In this document: piece by piece, positions 1-9,770 of the stretch | How positions within the stretch are numbered: the first letter of the stretch is position 1 | How the letters are laid out: each line of letters begins with the position of its first letter | NCBI GenBank assembly: GCA_963082975.1 | Contig: OY720350.1 | Span: forward strand, 43,055,851-43,119,850 | Length of the DNA: 64,000 nucleotides | Reading direction: 5' to 3' | Origin: Labia minor | Taxonomy: Eukaryota; Arthropoda; Insecta; Dermaptera; Spongiphoridae | Notes under the pieces: model-generated | What the model was told of the DNA's origin: nothing | Databases searched by the model: none | The model's input: only the letters and a program-made list of their open reading frames with translations | Program-made: the position numbers and the translations under genes

Positions 1-68
1 GAACAAAAAACATATTTTTGTCTTTAAATGATCAAATTATAATATTTAATATATAATACCTATCTATG

Positions 69-109
69 ACGGAATTTTGTAAATTAAACCACATATTGAT
101 ATTTGTTAT
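69..109 (+). repeat. Left arm (first part) of an outer 54-bp inverted repeat
   Basis: Together with 4268-4280 (after removing the LTR element and one copy of its target duplication) this makes a 54-bp arm that is the reverse complement of 5115-5168 with one mismatch. It is the pre-insertion sequence into which the LTR retrotransposon landed. The 15-bp string TAATACCTATCTATG also occurs on both sides (54-68 and about 5205-5219), which may be a target duplication of the whole outer unit, although it does not abut the right arm. Confidence 0.7.
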
Positions 110-944
110 TGGACAAGCCGCTGATTATATAAAATATTGTTCAGCCTGTCGGACCACCTGTGCCACTAATGAAGGAGTTAAAAAAAAGAATTCTCAACTC
201 TTTCACACGTGGAATAAAATAAATTATTTGGGAAAGGAACCCTTAAATATACTTCACCAAAGAGTGCAGTACGTTTGACTATTAGCGCTTAGGAGAATCG
301 CTTTGAACATCCAAAATCGTAAAGCAATAACAAATTAAATTAATCAAATATCCGATGCTAACATATGGGCCTGCAAAGGAAAGATTAGGTTCACTTTTTC
401 TAAATAAAAGATAAGTGTTCGTTGCCACGCTATAAAATGTATTTAATTAAATAAAAATTAATATAAAGTAAAGAAACTAAAATAAAATTAAAATATAAAA
501 ATAAAAGAAATAAATGCTTGCTAATACTCAGCTAAAACAAACAAATTACAAAAAATATAGTAATAATAATTGAAACACAGTGTCTCCACGTGTTTAACAA
601 CGAAATGGCGAATTTACACCTAAAAAGCGTGGAAAAGGAATCCACGTTCAAAGTACAAGTTCTCAAGACAAAGTCACACAAGCAAGTGCTAAAAGCAAGT
701 GAGAGAGATCACCTCTGGTTCAAGGTAGCTAGCCGTTGGCGCCATGGGCCAAAATCGAGCATGGTGATTGGCTGTGAGGAGTCATGTGACTAGTGGTGTT
801 AAAGTAGCCACTAAACTCAACACATGGCATACCAATATAATAAAAAAAAAAACATGCATATTTAAAAAGGAAAAAATTATAAATTTATATAAAAATAAAT
901 TGACCTTAAAATAAATAAATCTAAATCAGGGAGAGGCGTTAACA
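110..944 (-). repeat. 3' LTR (minus-strand element)
   Basis: 835 bp, begins TGGACAAGCC and ends GGCGTTAACA on the plus strand. It matches 3428-4262 base for base as far as I can compare by eye. The short open frame at 590-793 recurs unchanged at 3908-4111 only because it lies in both LTRs; it is not a gene. Confidence 0.95.
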
Positions 945-957
945 TCCTCCCCCCTTC
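945..957 (-). other. Polypurine tract next to the 3' LTR
   Basis: On the minus strand the sequence GAAGGGGGGAGGA runs directly into the LTR end. This is the position and composition of a plus-strand priming tract of LTR retrotransposons. Confidence 0.75.
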
Positions 958-1099
958 AGTGAAGAAACGCAGTTTATCACTGACCAAAACTTAAAGGTAA
1001 TTTACATAAAATTAGCTTATAAAAAATATAGATGTATAAGTAGTAGAGTACATTATTAAAATGAATGAACTAATAAAGCTGGCACAGATCTTTTAATAA

Positions 1100-1293
1100 C
1101 AACTTTTAGAATTAAGTTTACAATTTTGATTTTTAATTAATAAAAGTAGATGTGTCAGTGCTTCTCCGGTGAGAAAAATGACCGGGAGAAATGAATTCAA
1201 TGGATTAAGGATCAACGGTTTCAGGAGTGGGAGGTAGAGAATTTAATACAACTTCCACTGGCAAAGCAGGGTATGCATTCCACCAAACCAATT
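1100..1293 (-). pseudogene. Remnant of Pol/integrase C-terminus
   Basis: Downstream of the Gag-protease frame the minus strand reads ...VWWNAYPALPVEVVLNSLPP..., then a stop near 1208. After that comes SPGHF followed, in a shifted frame, by LTGEALTHLL. The block SPGHFL-G-x-LT is typical of the region just after the integrase core in BEL/Pao polyproteins. The core itself is missing, so a large internal deletion fused the protease region to the end of Pol, and at least one stop and one frameshift followed. The match rests on this short motif. Confidence 0.6.
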
Positions 1294-3288
1294 CTAACTC
1301 CTGTAATTTTTGTAAACTTGTGCTCTGATATTGAGCACATCCCTTATTTCATTTTTATTTTGGCATTTTTTATTAATGGTGAAACATTTGACGTTAAGGG
1401 GAATAGCCTGACCAAACATAACAAACCCTAACTCTGTAGATTGAGCTATAATAGAGCTATCTTTATTTTTAATAATTTCGGGTTTAATAATTTTACTAAA
1501 TAATTTAACTCCTATGATTATATCAACTGGACTAGGAGAGAAGAAACTGGGGTCAGATAAAGGCAAATGTTTCGCGAAATTAAATTGATTGCGTTTCAAT
1601 GGCAACGATGGCAATTTTAAATTTAAATTATCCACTACATTGAAAGTAGTGTTTAAATGAAACGAATCATCAACTGGGGAAGAAATATTGACTTTTACAA
1701 AAGAATTGCTTTTGCCTAAAGGTTGATCTTTAATGCCAGTAAGTTTTATATTGGAGGATTGCTTATGTAATTTCATCTTGTCCACTAAGGAGTTAGAGAT
1801 AAGTGAGATTTCAGAGCCCATATCAATTAAGGCTTTAACTTTAAAAGTTTTACCTGCATTATCATTTAAAATAACTGTTGCTTTGCCCAGTAAAGAAGTC
1901 GTATTTTTTCCACGGCAAAAATAAACACTGGAATTTGAAGAGGCAGGATTTTCTTGTGGAGAGGATGACCTGGAGTTGCTACCCACTGACGCATCATCCT
2001 TTGTACTCTGTGTAGGTGATCTAGAAGATCCCCGACGAGTTTTATCTCTAAAAATATGTAAAAGAAAATTGTGGGGATTATTACATAATTTACAGTTACT
2101 CCATTTGCATTGCTTTGAAGAGTGTTTTTTAGAAAAGCATAGAGAACACAATTTGTTCTCCTTTACAAATTTAATTTTATCTTTAACAGATAAATTCAAG
2201 AAATTTTTACAGCCTTGTAAATAATGTGCACCTCTGCACATAGTACATTTTATATAATTATTTTTATTCTTGCTTTCAGTATTTCTAACATTAAAAACTT
2301 TGTTGTTTCTTTTATGAAACGAATTTGCATTTGGATTATTATTGGTATAATTATTATTATAATTAATGGAAAATTTATTAGCATGAGTCTCGTGGAAAGA
2401 GTCAGCTAATTTATCTAAAAATTCCAAAACTTTTTTCAATTTTGGAATTTCATCCTTATTAAGGGAAAAAATCCACTTTTGATGAGTATGCTCATCCAAT
2501 TTTGAGGTAACCAATCTCACAAGGAAATGGTTCCAAGCCTCAGTATCAATTTTTAAATTTTCCAATTGCAAAATCGTTTCTCTTACCGTAGAAACTAACC
2601 CAGTGTAAGATTCAGCACTGGGAGTTTTAATAGGTTTTAAATTTAAAAATTTATCGACAAGATTGAAAACAATCTTGCGATAATTATAATACTTAGCTTC
2701 CAACATATCGAAAGCGATGGTAAAATTCTCGTCGGAAGTCGGTAAATGGTTGATGAGATCCTTTGCTGGTCCCGCCAGGTAAGATTTTAAATACTGCAGC
2801 TTTTGGGAAGCGGATAGCTGCAGATTGTTGGTAACGGCTGCTTCAAATTGGTTCTTGAAGGGAATATACTCTTCAAGTGAACCTCTAAATATGGGTAAAT
2901 TAAGTTTTGGTAGGTTCACCGTATTTGCACTTTGGGCATTAAACGTGGCGTTCAAATCAAACTTTGGCCCATTATCACTTGCTGAAATGTTTTTAAGCTG
3001 AATTGTATTTAAAAATAACAATTCAGCTTTAATTAATGTTAATATTGGTTGGACTTGTACCTCATTGTTCAATTTTGATTTAAAAATATTTAAACGAAAC
3101 GTTTCGATTTCGTTCAACGTTTTTTCAATCTTGTTTACCAGCCTTGAGTAGCTCAAGTCTGGTAAATCATTGATTGACTGCACAAGACTTTTAATGTCTT
3201 CCAAATTAAGGTTTAATAATGTCCAATCATCTACCACCTCATCTGCATGTGCATACAGAAATAAAACTGAGGATGGAGTGCTGGACAT
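1294..3288 (-). CDS. Gag-protease protein of BEL/Pao element
   Basis: 664 residues from an ATG about 140 bp inside the 5' LTR. Residues about 120-300 (LPKLNLPIFRGSLEEYIPF onwards) match the DUF1759 Gag-like domain of BEL/Pao elements. Residues 301-345 are Asn-rich. Two CCHC-type zinc knuckles follow (about 348-360 and 381-394), which in this family bind the RNA genome. A Ser-rich linker leads to a DUF1758-type aspartic protease with the active-site block LIDMGSE (Asp489, Gly491, Ser492); the usual Thr or Ser before Gly is Met here, which may reduce activity. A complete element would continue in frame into reverse transcriptase, RNase H and integrase; here the frame closes after the protease. 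The product would assemble particles in the cytoplasm. The frame is open throughout, so the copy is young. Confidence 0.88.
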   Translation of the reverse strand: MSSTPSSVLFLYAHADEVVDDWTLLNLNLEDIKSLVQSINDLPDLSYSRLVNKIEKTLNEIETFRLNIFKSKLNNEVQVQPILTLIKAELLFLNTIQLKNISASDNGPKFDLNATFNAQSANTVNLPKLNLPIFRGSLEEYIPFKNQFEAAVTNNLQLSASQKLQYLKSYLAGPAKDLINHLPTSDENFTIAFDMLEAKYYNYRKIVFNLVDKFLNLKPIKTPSAESYTGLVSTVRETILQLENLKIDTEAWNHFLVRLVTSKLDEHTHQKWIFSLNKDEIPKLKKVLEFLDKLADSFHETHANKFSINYNNNYTNNNPNANSFHKRNNKVFNVRNTESKNKNNYIKCTMCRGAHYLQGCKNFLNLSVKDKIKFVKENKLCSLCFSKKHSSKQCKWSNCKLCNNPHNFLLHIFRDKTRRGSSRSPTQSTKDDASVGSNSRSSSPQENPASSNSSVYFCRGKNTTSLLGKATVILNDNAGKTFKVKALIDMGSEISLISNSLVDKMKLHKQSSNIKLTGIKDQPLGKSNSFVKVNISSPVDDSFHLNTTFNVVDNLNLKLPSLPLKRNQFNFAKHLPLSDPSFFSPSPVDIIIGVKLFSKIIKPEIIKNKDSSIIAQSTELGFVMFGQAIPLNVKCFTINKKCQNKNEIRDVLNIRAQVYKNYRS

Positions 3289-3404
3289 TTTAAAAATGTA
3301 TAAAAACTAAAAAAAAAATATATATAATAAATGAATTAAAAAAAGTGAACATGTACTTTTCGATATGGGTATCCAACCGAAACTCCCGCGCAGTCCTGTG
3401 GTCA

Positions 3405-3414
3405 ACGGTCGCCA
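3405..3414 (-). other. Candidate tRNA primer-binding site
   Basis: On the minus strand TGGCGACCGT lies 13 bases inside the 5' LTR boundary. It would pair with a tRNA 3' end ...GGTCGCCA; TGGCGACC-type sites are known as tRNA-Arg primers in some insect LTR elements. The 13-base gap is larger than usual, so the call is tentative. Confidence 0.5.
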
Positions 3415-3427
3415 ATTTAAAGGGGTA

Positions 3428-4262
3428 TGGACAAGCCGCTGATTATATAAAATATTGTTCAGCCTGTCGGACCACCTGTGCCACTAATGAAGGAGTTAAA
3501 AAAAAGAATTCTCAACTCTTTCACACGTGGAATAAAATAAATTATTTGGGAAAGGAACCCTTAAATATACTTCACCAAAGAGTGCAGTACGTTTGACTAT
3601 TAGCGCTTAGGAGAATCGCTTTGAACATCCAAAATCGTAAAGCAATAACAAATTAAATTAATCAAATATCCGATGCTAACATATGGGCCTGCAAAGGAAA
3701 GATTAGGTTCACTTTTTCTAAATAAAAGATAAGTGTTCGTTGCCACGCTATAAAATGTATTTAATTAAATAAAAATTAATATAAAGTAAAGAAACTAAAA
3801 TAAAATTAAAATATAAAAATAAAAGAAATAAATGCTTGCTAATACTCAGCTAAAACAAACAAATTACAAAAAATATAGTAATAATAATTGAAACACAGTG
3901 TCTCCACGTGTTTAACAACGAAATGGCGAATTTACACCTAAAAAGCGTGGAAAAGGAATCCACGTTCAAAGTACAAGTTCTCAAGACAAAGTCACACAAG
4001 CAAGTGCTAAAAGCAAGTGAGAGAGATCACCTCTGGTTCAAGGTAGCTAGCCGTTGGCGCCATGGGCCAAAATCGAGCATGGTGATTGGCTGTGAGGAGT
4101 CATGTGACTAGTGGTGTTAAAGTAGCCACTAAACTCAACACATGGCATACCAATATAATAAAAAAAAAAACATGCATATTTAAAAAGGAAAAAATTATAA
4201 ATTTATATAAAAATAAATTGACCTTAAAATAAATAAATCTAAATCAGGGAGAGGCGTTAACA
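3428..4262 (-). repeat. 5' LTR (minus-strand element)
   Basis: 835 bp, same ends as 110-944. In the minus-strand orientation this is the promoter-bearing 5' LTR, followed by the primer-binding site and the Gag-protease frame. Confidence 0.95.
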
Positions 4263-4280
4263 GTTATTGTAAATTTATTC

Positions 4281-4529
4281 GAAAAATATAAACATATACA
4301 CAACGGTTCGATTGCTAGTTCTGCAATCGTTATCAAGCGACTGCACTGTTCGAGTGCAATCTCCTGTAATTTTGAATTTGTAAGCACGTTCAGAGCGCCA
4401 TCTGGTTGGTGACTTGGGTCTTATATTAAGGATCATTGGACACTTGTCACTAGTCACTCGAACAGTGCAGTCGCTTGATAACGATTGAAGAAGTAGCAAT
4501 CGAAACGTTATGTATATGTTTGTATTTTT
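4281..4529. repeat. Foldback (long hairpin) element
   Basis: About 75 bp at 4281-4355 is repeated in reverse complement at 4455-4529, with a ~100-bp loop. The inner 33 bp (CAATCGTTATCAAGCGACTG... at about 4323-4355) is perfectly paired with 4455-4487. The outer part has mismatches and a 6-base asymmetric spacer. No open frame. It abuts the 5' end of a Helentron-like element at 4530. Confidence 0.75.
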
Positions 4530-5107
4530 ACTATCTCGCCAGAGATAGTATTGCGATCATGAAAATTTTCGATGTTGAGATTTTGATGTTTTTATACGTT
4601 TTGAAGGTTCCTGAATCATTTTCACTAAGGTTGAGAAAAATGTCTGTGTGTGTGTATGTGTGTGTGTATGTGTGTGTGTATGTGTGTGTGTATGTATGTA
4701 GACAAGATTACGCAAAAACGGTTTGAGCTAGAATGATGAAATTTGGTACATGGACATTATTCAAAATTCATAGTTTTCTATCAACTTTTGAGAAATGTAG
4801 CCCAACCGGAAGAGGGTCATTACCTACAACGTTTTGATTTTTTTTCCTCTAAAGTGACCGTAAAAATAAAGATATATGTTTGATAATTTTTCACATGATT
4901 AATAATTGTATAAAACTGCTATATATAGAATTTCAGCTTGATTGAATTGCTGAAAGTACCAGAATTAATTTTTTAACACTGCAAATCTCACGCGCCAACA
5001 CGTGCCATGGTGCCATTTTTATAATTAATTAAATTTAATTTAAATATAATATATTATGTTATTTAATCCAATTCAAATTGCGAGATAGTCGAGTGGAGAC
5101 ACTCCAG
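4530..5107 (+). mobile_element. Helentron-like non-autonomous element, family A, copy A1
   Basis: Starts after a T run with ACTATCTCGCC, itself a hairpin (ACTATCTC-loop-GAGATAGT). It contains a TG-rich microsatellite at 4643-4697 and ends with GCGAGATAGTC plus the small hairpin TGGAG-ACA-CTCCA and G. The ACTATCTCGC / GCGAGATAGT pair is a subterminal inverted repeat. This plan (subterminal inverted repeats, internal microsatellite, 3' hairpin, T-rich insertion point) is that of Helentron-associated elements such as Drosophila DINE-1. No coding capacity. This copy lacks part of the 3' third seen in A2, A3 and A4. Confidence 0.7.
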
Positions 5108-5114
5108 CTAATTT

Positions 5115-5168
5115 GAATAAATTTACAATAACAAATATCAATGTGTGGTTTAATTTACAAAATTCCGT
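5115..5168 (-). repeat. Right arm of outer inverted repeat
   Basis: Reverse complement of 69-109 joined to 4268-4280, 53 of 54 positions matching. It starts just after the 3' end of family A copy A1. Confidence 0.75.
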
Positions 5169-5957
5169 TATAAATAAAAAACAACCACCAAAGCTTTAAT
5201 AATTTAATACCTATCTATGTTTGTGTGTGTATATTACTATATATTTTTAAATAATTTATTTTTTCTTTCATTGCTTTTCTATATATCAATCTATCTCTAC
5301 TAAATCAATTTCAAAGAAAATCAATTTCATTTAAAGGGATATGAATCGAAACTTAAAGTAGTAATTTCTTTTGGAAAATCACTTTATATGTTATCTCAAG
5401 TTTGTATTGCAAATAATACAATAGTACTTACATAAGGTACCCAAGCATTCAATTTTTTTTTTAAGAATTTATTTTTTTAAATTTTTTTGTAAATCTTTGT
5501 ATTGTGTATATTTTGAACGTCTACACATTATAAAATATTTATTTAAAAAATTAAAACCGGTGTGTTTTTATATTAAACATATTATACATACTACTAATAA
5601 AAATAAATAAATTAAAATAATTATAAATTCTTTGTTTTAATTTTTAATTTAATTAAAGCATTTTTTGTAAGTAACAATTATAATCAACATCATTCATTAA
5701 TTAATCCTTGTCCAGTTTATTATTGTCTAATATAATATATGTATTTTTTTATTTGTTATTTATCAAGTTTTGTAAGGGTGGATCATTTATAGTTGTATAA
5801 ACAATTGTATTGATTTTGTTATTTTTGGTTATACATTTAAACTAGGTAAAATAATATATATAGTATATATTTTTGTTAACAATTCAAACACATTTTTAAA
5901 ATAAAAAATAAATATTATAAAATATTGGTGTAAAAGGAATGGGTAGTAAGGTTGCTG

Positions 5958-5989
<32 letters not shown>

Positions 5990-6299
5990 TATATTAAATC
6001 TATCTTTTTCTAGTTACTCTAATCTTTTAAGTATTCCCCCAGGTTTCTCTCGTTTTCAAATGATTGCATAGAGATGATAAAAGAATAATAAAATTTGTAT
6101 ATATATACAGTATATGTTATCTATATTCTATTTTTGTAATCATACTAATAAAAGCGAAATGGAATTAAAATCTAGTGTAATATTTCTGTTCAAAATTTGT
6201 CGTTGTCATTGTTCATGTTGACCTTGACCCCCCTTTCTGAATAAGCATAGATCATGAATGTAAATTTGTTTTTTTTTTTATCCAACCCTTATTTTGTAT
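5169..6299. other. AT-rich intergenic DNA, no gene seen
   Basis: No coding potential on either strand. Contains a T homopolymer of about 24 bases (5958-5981) and short TA and TG runs. Confidence 0.6.
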
Positions 6300-6780
6300 A
6301 ATCTAATCTAATATGAATTCGCCCTTATAAAGGCTTTCGTGATTATATCGTGGCGTCCATTTTCTATACACTGAGTATCTCGTTAACAACCACCTTATTA
6401 GAATGGGAGAGAAGAGGGGTGAGGAGGACTGATTTTCGTGGCAAAATTTTCAGCCGTTCTTGATTTAATCGATAGGAAGTGTCGCGTCAGCTTGAGGAAA
6501 GGGTTTGAGGGGGGTGGGGGATATGGGCGATGGTTGTTGCTTCTGCATCTATTTAGTCCTGAGGGCGAGAAACCAAAGGAAATAAGGAAGGAACCGGAAG
6601 TGGAAGTAGGCCTGGGGTTAATGGACCAACCGTGCCGCCGATTATCCGATAAGAAGGAAATTGACTGCAGAGCACCCGCCTCTCTAAGATGAAATTATCA
6701 AAGAAGAGGGAAGGAGAGAGAGGGGGGTGAAATTCACCCAAAGGACCCCGGGACTCGAGTATCACGGGTCATTTACTGTA
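6300..6780. other. GC-richer single-copy island 1
   Basis: Base composition changes sharply from the flanks. Purine-rich blocks (GAGGGGGGTGGGGG, GAAGAGGGAAGGAGAG) alternate with mixed sequence. Frames of 84 (plus) and 70 (minus) residues are open but low in complexity, start without context and resemble no family I know. No second copy is seen in the window. Non-coding regulatory DNA or an unrecognised exon are both possible. Confidence 0.35.
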
Positions 6781-7409
6781 CTGGCGAAAATTAGTTACAA
6801 ATACAAACGAATTTATCAACATCAAAATGAGTTTTGCAAATTAGCTCTCTGTTGTAATCTATCTATATAAAATACAACAACCGAGAGTGCAAATTTATTA
6901 TAATACGTTTAAAGCTATCTATTCAAATTGGAATTAATTTGAAATTAAAAACAGAAAATGGAAATGGAGAGAGATAGATATATATTTGTTGTTGTTTTTA
7001 AACAGAGAGATTTGATTTGTTTTTTATTTTTCTTTCTTTTTTTACAATTTTAGCTAAAAAAAAAAATGAATTTCAAATTAATAATTTAAACATTTTAACT
7101 AACATTGTTTATTTTCCTCATGGCTGATAATGATGTTTTTTAAGAGACTAGTCATTATCTTTGTTTGTGGACAAAATAATTATCGAAATTTAAATTATTA
7201 ATGATTATTTAGTGGAGTTCACTTTAATTACTCTTTCAATTTTTTTTTTCCTTTATAAACAGATTATTACTTCAGAAACAGATGAAAAGAATAATTAAAA
7301 AGACCTATGTAAACAAATTATAAATTTTATTATATTTTTCTTTTCTTTTTTTTCATTCTTAAAAATCGATTGATAAAAATTTATTATTTGTTTTTTGTAT
7401 TTAATTATT
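6781..7409. other. AT-rich intergenic DNA, no gene seen
   Basis: Poly-A/T runs and low-complexity AT sequence only. Confidence 0.55.
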
Positions 7410-8156
7410 ATTAGTACGGGTAAAAGTTCCAATCATGGTCGCATTTGCGCTGTTGTTTGTTCTGGTATTATTTGTAAGTTGGTAGTCTGTAGTGCAGTGA
7501 TTCTCAACCACTGTGCTGCGACACTTCAATGTGCCGCGAGATTAAGAGGCTCTTAAACTTTTTTTTCTAAATTTATTCAATTTGGTTCTAGAAAAAAGGA
7601 AAACCGTTTTTGGGACCACTTTTTTTTTAATATGGTAAACTTTTACACTTATCTTTTCCTTTGTGTGTCTCCAAATTTTTAAACCGTTAAAAGTGTGCCG
7701 CGGTAAAAAAAAAAAAGATTGAGAATCACTGCTGTAGTGAAATGGCGGTGACACCACTACAATTGGCAAAACTAGAGTCCATTATTGCAGTTCAGCGAGC
7801 ACTTTGCCGTCAATTCAATAAACAACCAACCGATCATAAGCAAATCTATGAGTGGCATCGAAAATTCGTAGAAGATGGTTGCATCTTCAAGGGGAAAAGC
7901 ACGTAATGTCCATGCACATCGAACGAGAATGCCTGATACTCTTGAAGATCTACGACATCGAATTATTAATACAGTGAATTCGATAACCAAAGACCAGCTA
8001 ATTCCTGTGTGGCAAGAAATGAGCCATCGTTTTGACATTTGTCTTGTAATAACGGTGCTCATATTGAATGCACACCATAATTGTAAACTTGTAATTTTAA
8101 ACTTTTTTTCTATCCATTAATGTTTGAAATCTTCTCTTTCTTTTTGCATAACCCTG
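7410..8156 (+). pseudogene. Internally deleted mariner-like transposase element
   Basis: Without the hAT MITE at 7495-7731 the plus strand reads a 5' leader, then MAVTPLQLAKLESIIAVQRA from 7742, then CRQFNKQPTDHKQIYEWHRK and FVEDGCIFKGKS. That is the N-terminal helix-turn-helix part of a Tc1/mariner-superfamily transposase common in insects. After a frameshift the sequence jumps to MPDTLEDLRHRIINTVNSIT (about 7930) and a tail near ...GAHIE..., which is the C-terminus of the same family. The DDE catalytic core between them is deleted. The end ...AACCCTG-TA at about 8150-8158 may be the right terminus with its TA. Dead copy. Confidence 0.65.
7495..7731. mobile_element. hAT-type MITE with 8-bp target duplication
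   Basis: Terminal inverted repeats CAGTGATTCTCAA / TTGAGAATCACTG with the internal inverted motif GTGCCGCG. The 8-bp duplication CTGTAGTG flanks it exactly (7487-7494 and 7732-7739). It is 237 bp long, has no coding capacity, and landed in the 5' leader of the dead mariner-like element, so it is the younger of the two. Confidence 0.93.
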
Positions 8157-8339
8157 TAAACAAACATATAAACAAATGCGAACAAATATGTCAAGCAACT
8201 TAAATAAAAGTTTATAAAGAAAGCTTAAATAGGCTTGTGGTTAATATATATGGACACAAGTTTTAATAAATATATCGTTTAAATTTAACTTTTTATTTTA
8301 ATTGAATGTTCTATATGAACATAACGGAACTAGAAACAA

Positions 8340-8860
8340 CATATATATATTAATCACCTCTTGTGTTTTGATTAATTCCCTTGACAATGACGATAAAGGT
8401 CCAATGTAATAGAACAAAATTAAATGAAATAATTTGTCAATAGAGAGGGAGAGTTTTTGGGCAAATCCCTTGGGGAGACGATGAGCCTTTATAGTTGGAG
8501 AGCACAATGTCAAAATGAAAAGACATTTGACGTCAAACACCCCATCTAAATATGCTCTTATCAACCAGGCCAGGAGTTGTTTTATTCCCTGTAACGATTA
8601 GACTGCGCATGAACTTAATTTATCTTTGCATATATAAATAGGCAACAGAATGGCGAGAAACTACTGTCAAGAAAGTCGACACTTAAAACGACCCATTCCA
8701 GCTGAAATGGGCTGTTTCATCCTCCATTTCAACTTACCCAACCCCTCCTCCAAACGTTTACCCCCTTTAGGTACTACCTTGGTCCCTTTAAGTTCGAACA
8801 TCGATAAAACAGACTACTTTATTGCCCCCTCTGTTGTTCTTGTACTCATATATATGTTTC
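8340..8860. other. GC-richer single-copy island 2
   Basis: Mixed-composition sequence with no repeats and no recognisable protein. It holds a TATA-like TATATAAATAGG (about 8631-8642) followed by an ATG at 8650 that opens 75 residues of no recognised family. GATAA and TTTATTG-type sites are also present. It could be a promoter or enhancer region, or a terminal exon; nothing in the sequence decides. Confidence 0.35.
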
Positions 8861-8984
8861 AGTATATACAAGAATGAATTTGTTTCTTATTGAATATTAT
8901 TAAATAAATACATAAAATTGATCCAATTTTAAATTCCATTATTATTTTCCAGAAAATTAAATTACAATTCTATCTATACATCTA

Positions 8985-9770
8985 TCTCAGTGACTCTACG
9001 GAACTCTAAAGTTCTTGGCCGCAGCAACCACACCCCGCCAAGTATTCCTATTCTGAGCCAAAACCTTCCAGTCCCTATCCTCTCCCATCTTTCTCACGTC
9101 CTTTCCCACATTATCCACCCACCGTGTCCTTGGTCTTCCACGTGGACGTTTCCCATTCGGTCTCCCTACCAATATATTTTTTTGTCATTCTACCTTCTCC
9201 CATTCTAGCCACGTGGCCTGCCCACCGTAGCCTTCTCGATTTTATAATTCTAACTATATCTGGAGATGCATAGAAGTCATGCAAATCCTCGTTATGCAAT
9301 CTTTGCCATTCCCCGGTGACCTCATCTTTCTTTGGCCCATAAATGCTTCGCAGAATCCTATTCTCAAATATTCTAAATCTACTCTCGTCACCTAAGGTCA
9401 TAGACCATGCCTCACACCCATATAATACAACCGGTAAAATAATTGTTTGATATATTTTAACTTTTATCCCCTTTGATAATAATTTTGATGCGATAAGCCC
9501 CTTTATTGCATGATAACAGGCGTTTCCCGATTGTAACCTCGCTTTAAACTCATCTTGAATATTATTATCTTTCGTTATCACAGAACCTAAGTATTTAAAT
9601 TTTTCTACATTTTCAAATTCTATATCATGTATATTAAGACTTTGTGTGTCAATACTATTTTTCTCTATTACTAAATACTTTGTCTTTGCATTATTAATTT
9701 CTAGTCCCACCTCTTTTCCTGCTTCAATTAATTTTTCTACACTATCTATAATTTCAATTGCCGAATGTTC
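8985..9770 (-). pseudogene. 5'-truncated LINE: reverse transcriptase C-terminal part
   Basis: On the minus strand, KTKYLVIEKNS, KFKYLGSVI, KIYQTIILPVVLYGCEAWSM, RIFENRILRSIYGPKKDEVT and RRLRWAGHVARMGEGR are the post-catalytic part of a non-LTR reverse transcriptase widespread in insects. About 200 residues stay open (9111-9710). A frameshift near 9180 then moves the true C-terminus (GRPNGKRPRGRPRTRW, then DRDWKVLAQNRNTWRGVV) into the neighbouring frame, ending near 9008. The 3' end is close to a TCTATCTATACATC stretch at about 8970-8985. Polymerase core and endonuclease are missing. The exact LINE clade is not certain. Confidence 0.8.

Larger units (their letters stand above)
110..4262 (-). 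mobile_element. BEL/Pao-type LTR retrotransposon, internally deleted, minus strand
   Basis: Two 835-bp direct repeats (110-944 and 3428-4262) start TG and end CA and are flanked by the 5-bp target duplication GTTAT (105-109 and 4263-4267). The interior (2483 bp) reads on the minus strand and encodes a Gag-protease protein, followed only by a shattered scrap of the integrase C-terminus. Reverse transcriptase, RNase H and most of integrase are absent; complete members of the group are usually several kb longer. A candidate primer-binding site and a polypurine tract sit at the expected places. By eye the LTRs show no differences, so the insertion is young although the element cannot replicate alone. 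It was presumably mobilised by a complete relative elsewhere. Confidence 0.93.

Noticed and set aside
590-793. 67-residue frame repeated unchanged at 3908-4111
   Set aside because: It lies in both LTRs of the BEL/Pao element; identity reflects LTR duplication, not a conserved gene.
5958-5981. T homopolymer as the poly(A) tail of a minus-strand retrocopy
   Set aside because: No processed gene, LINE 3' end or target duplication is recognisable beside it.
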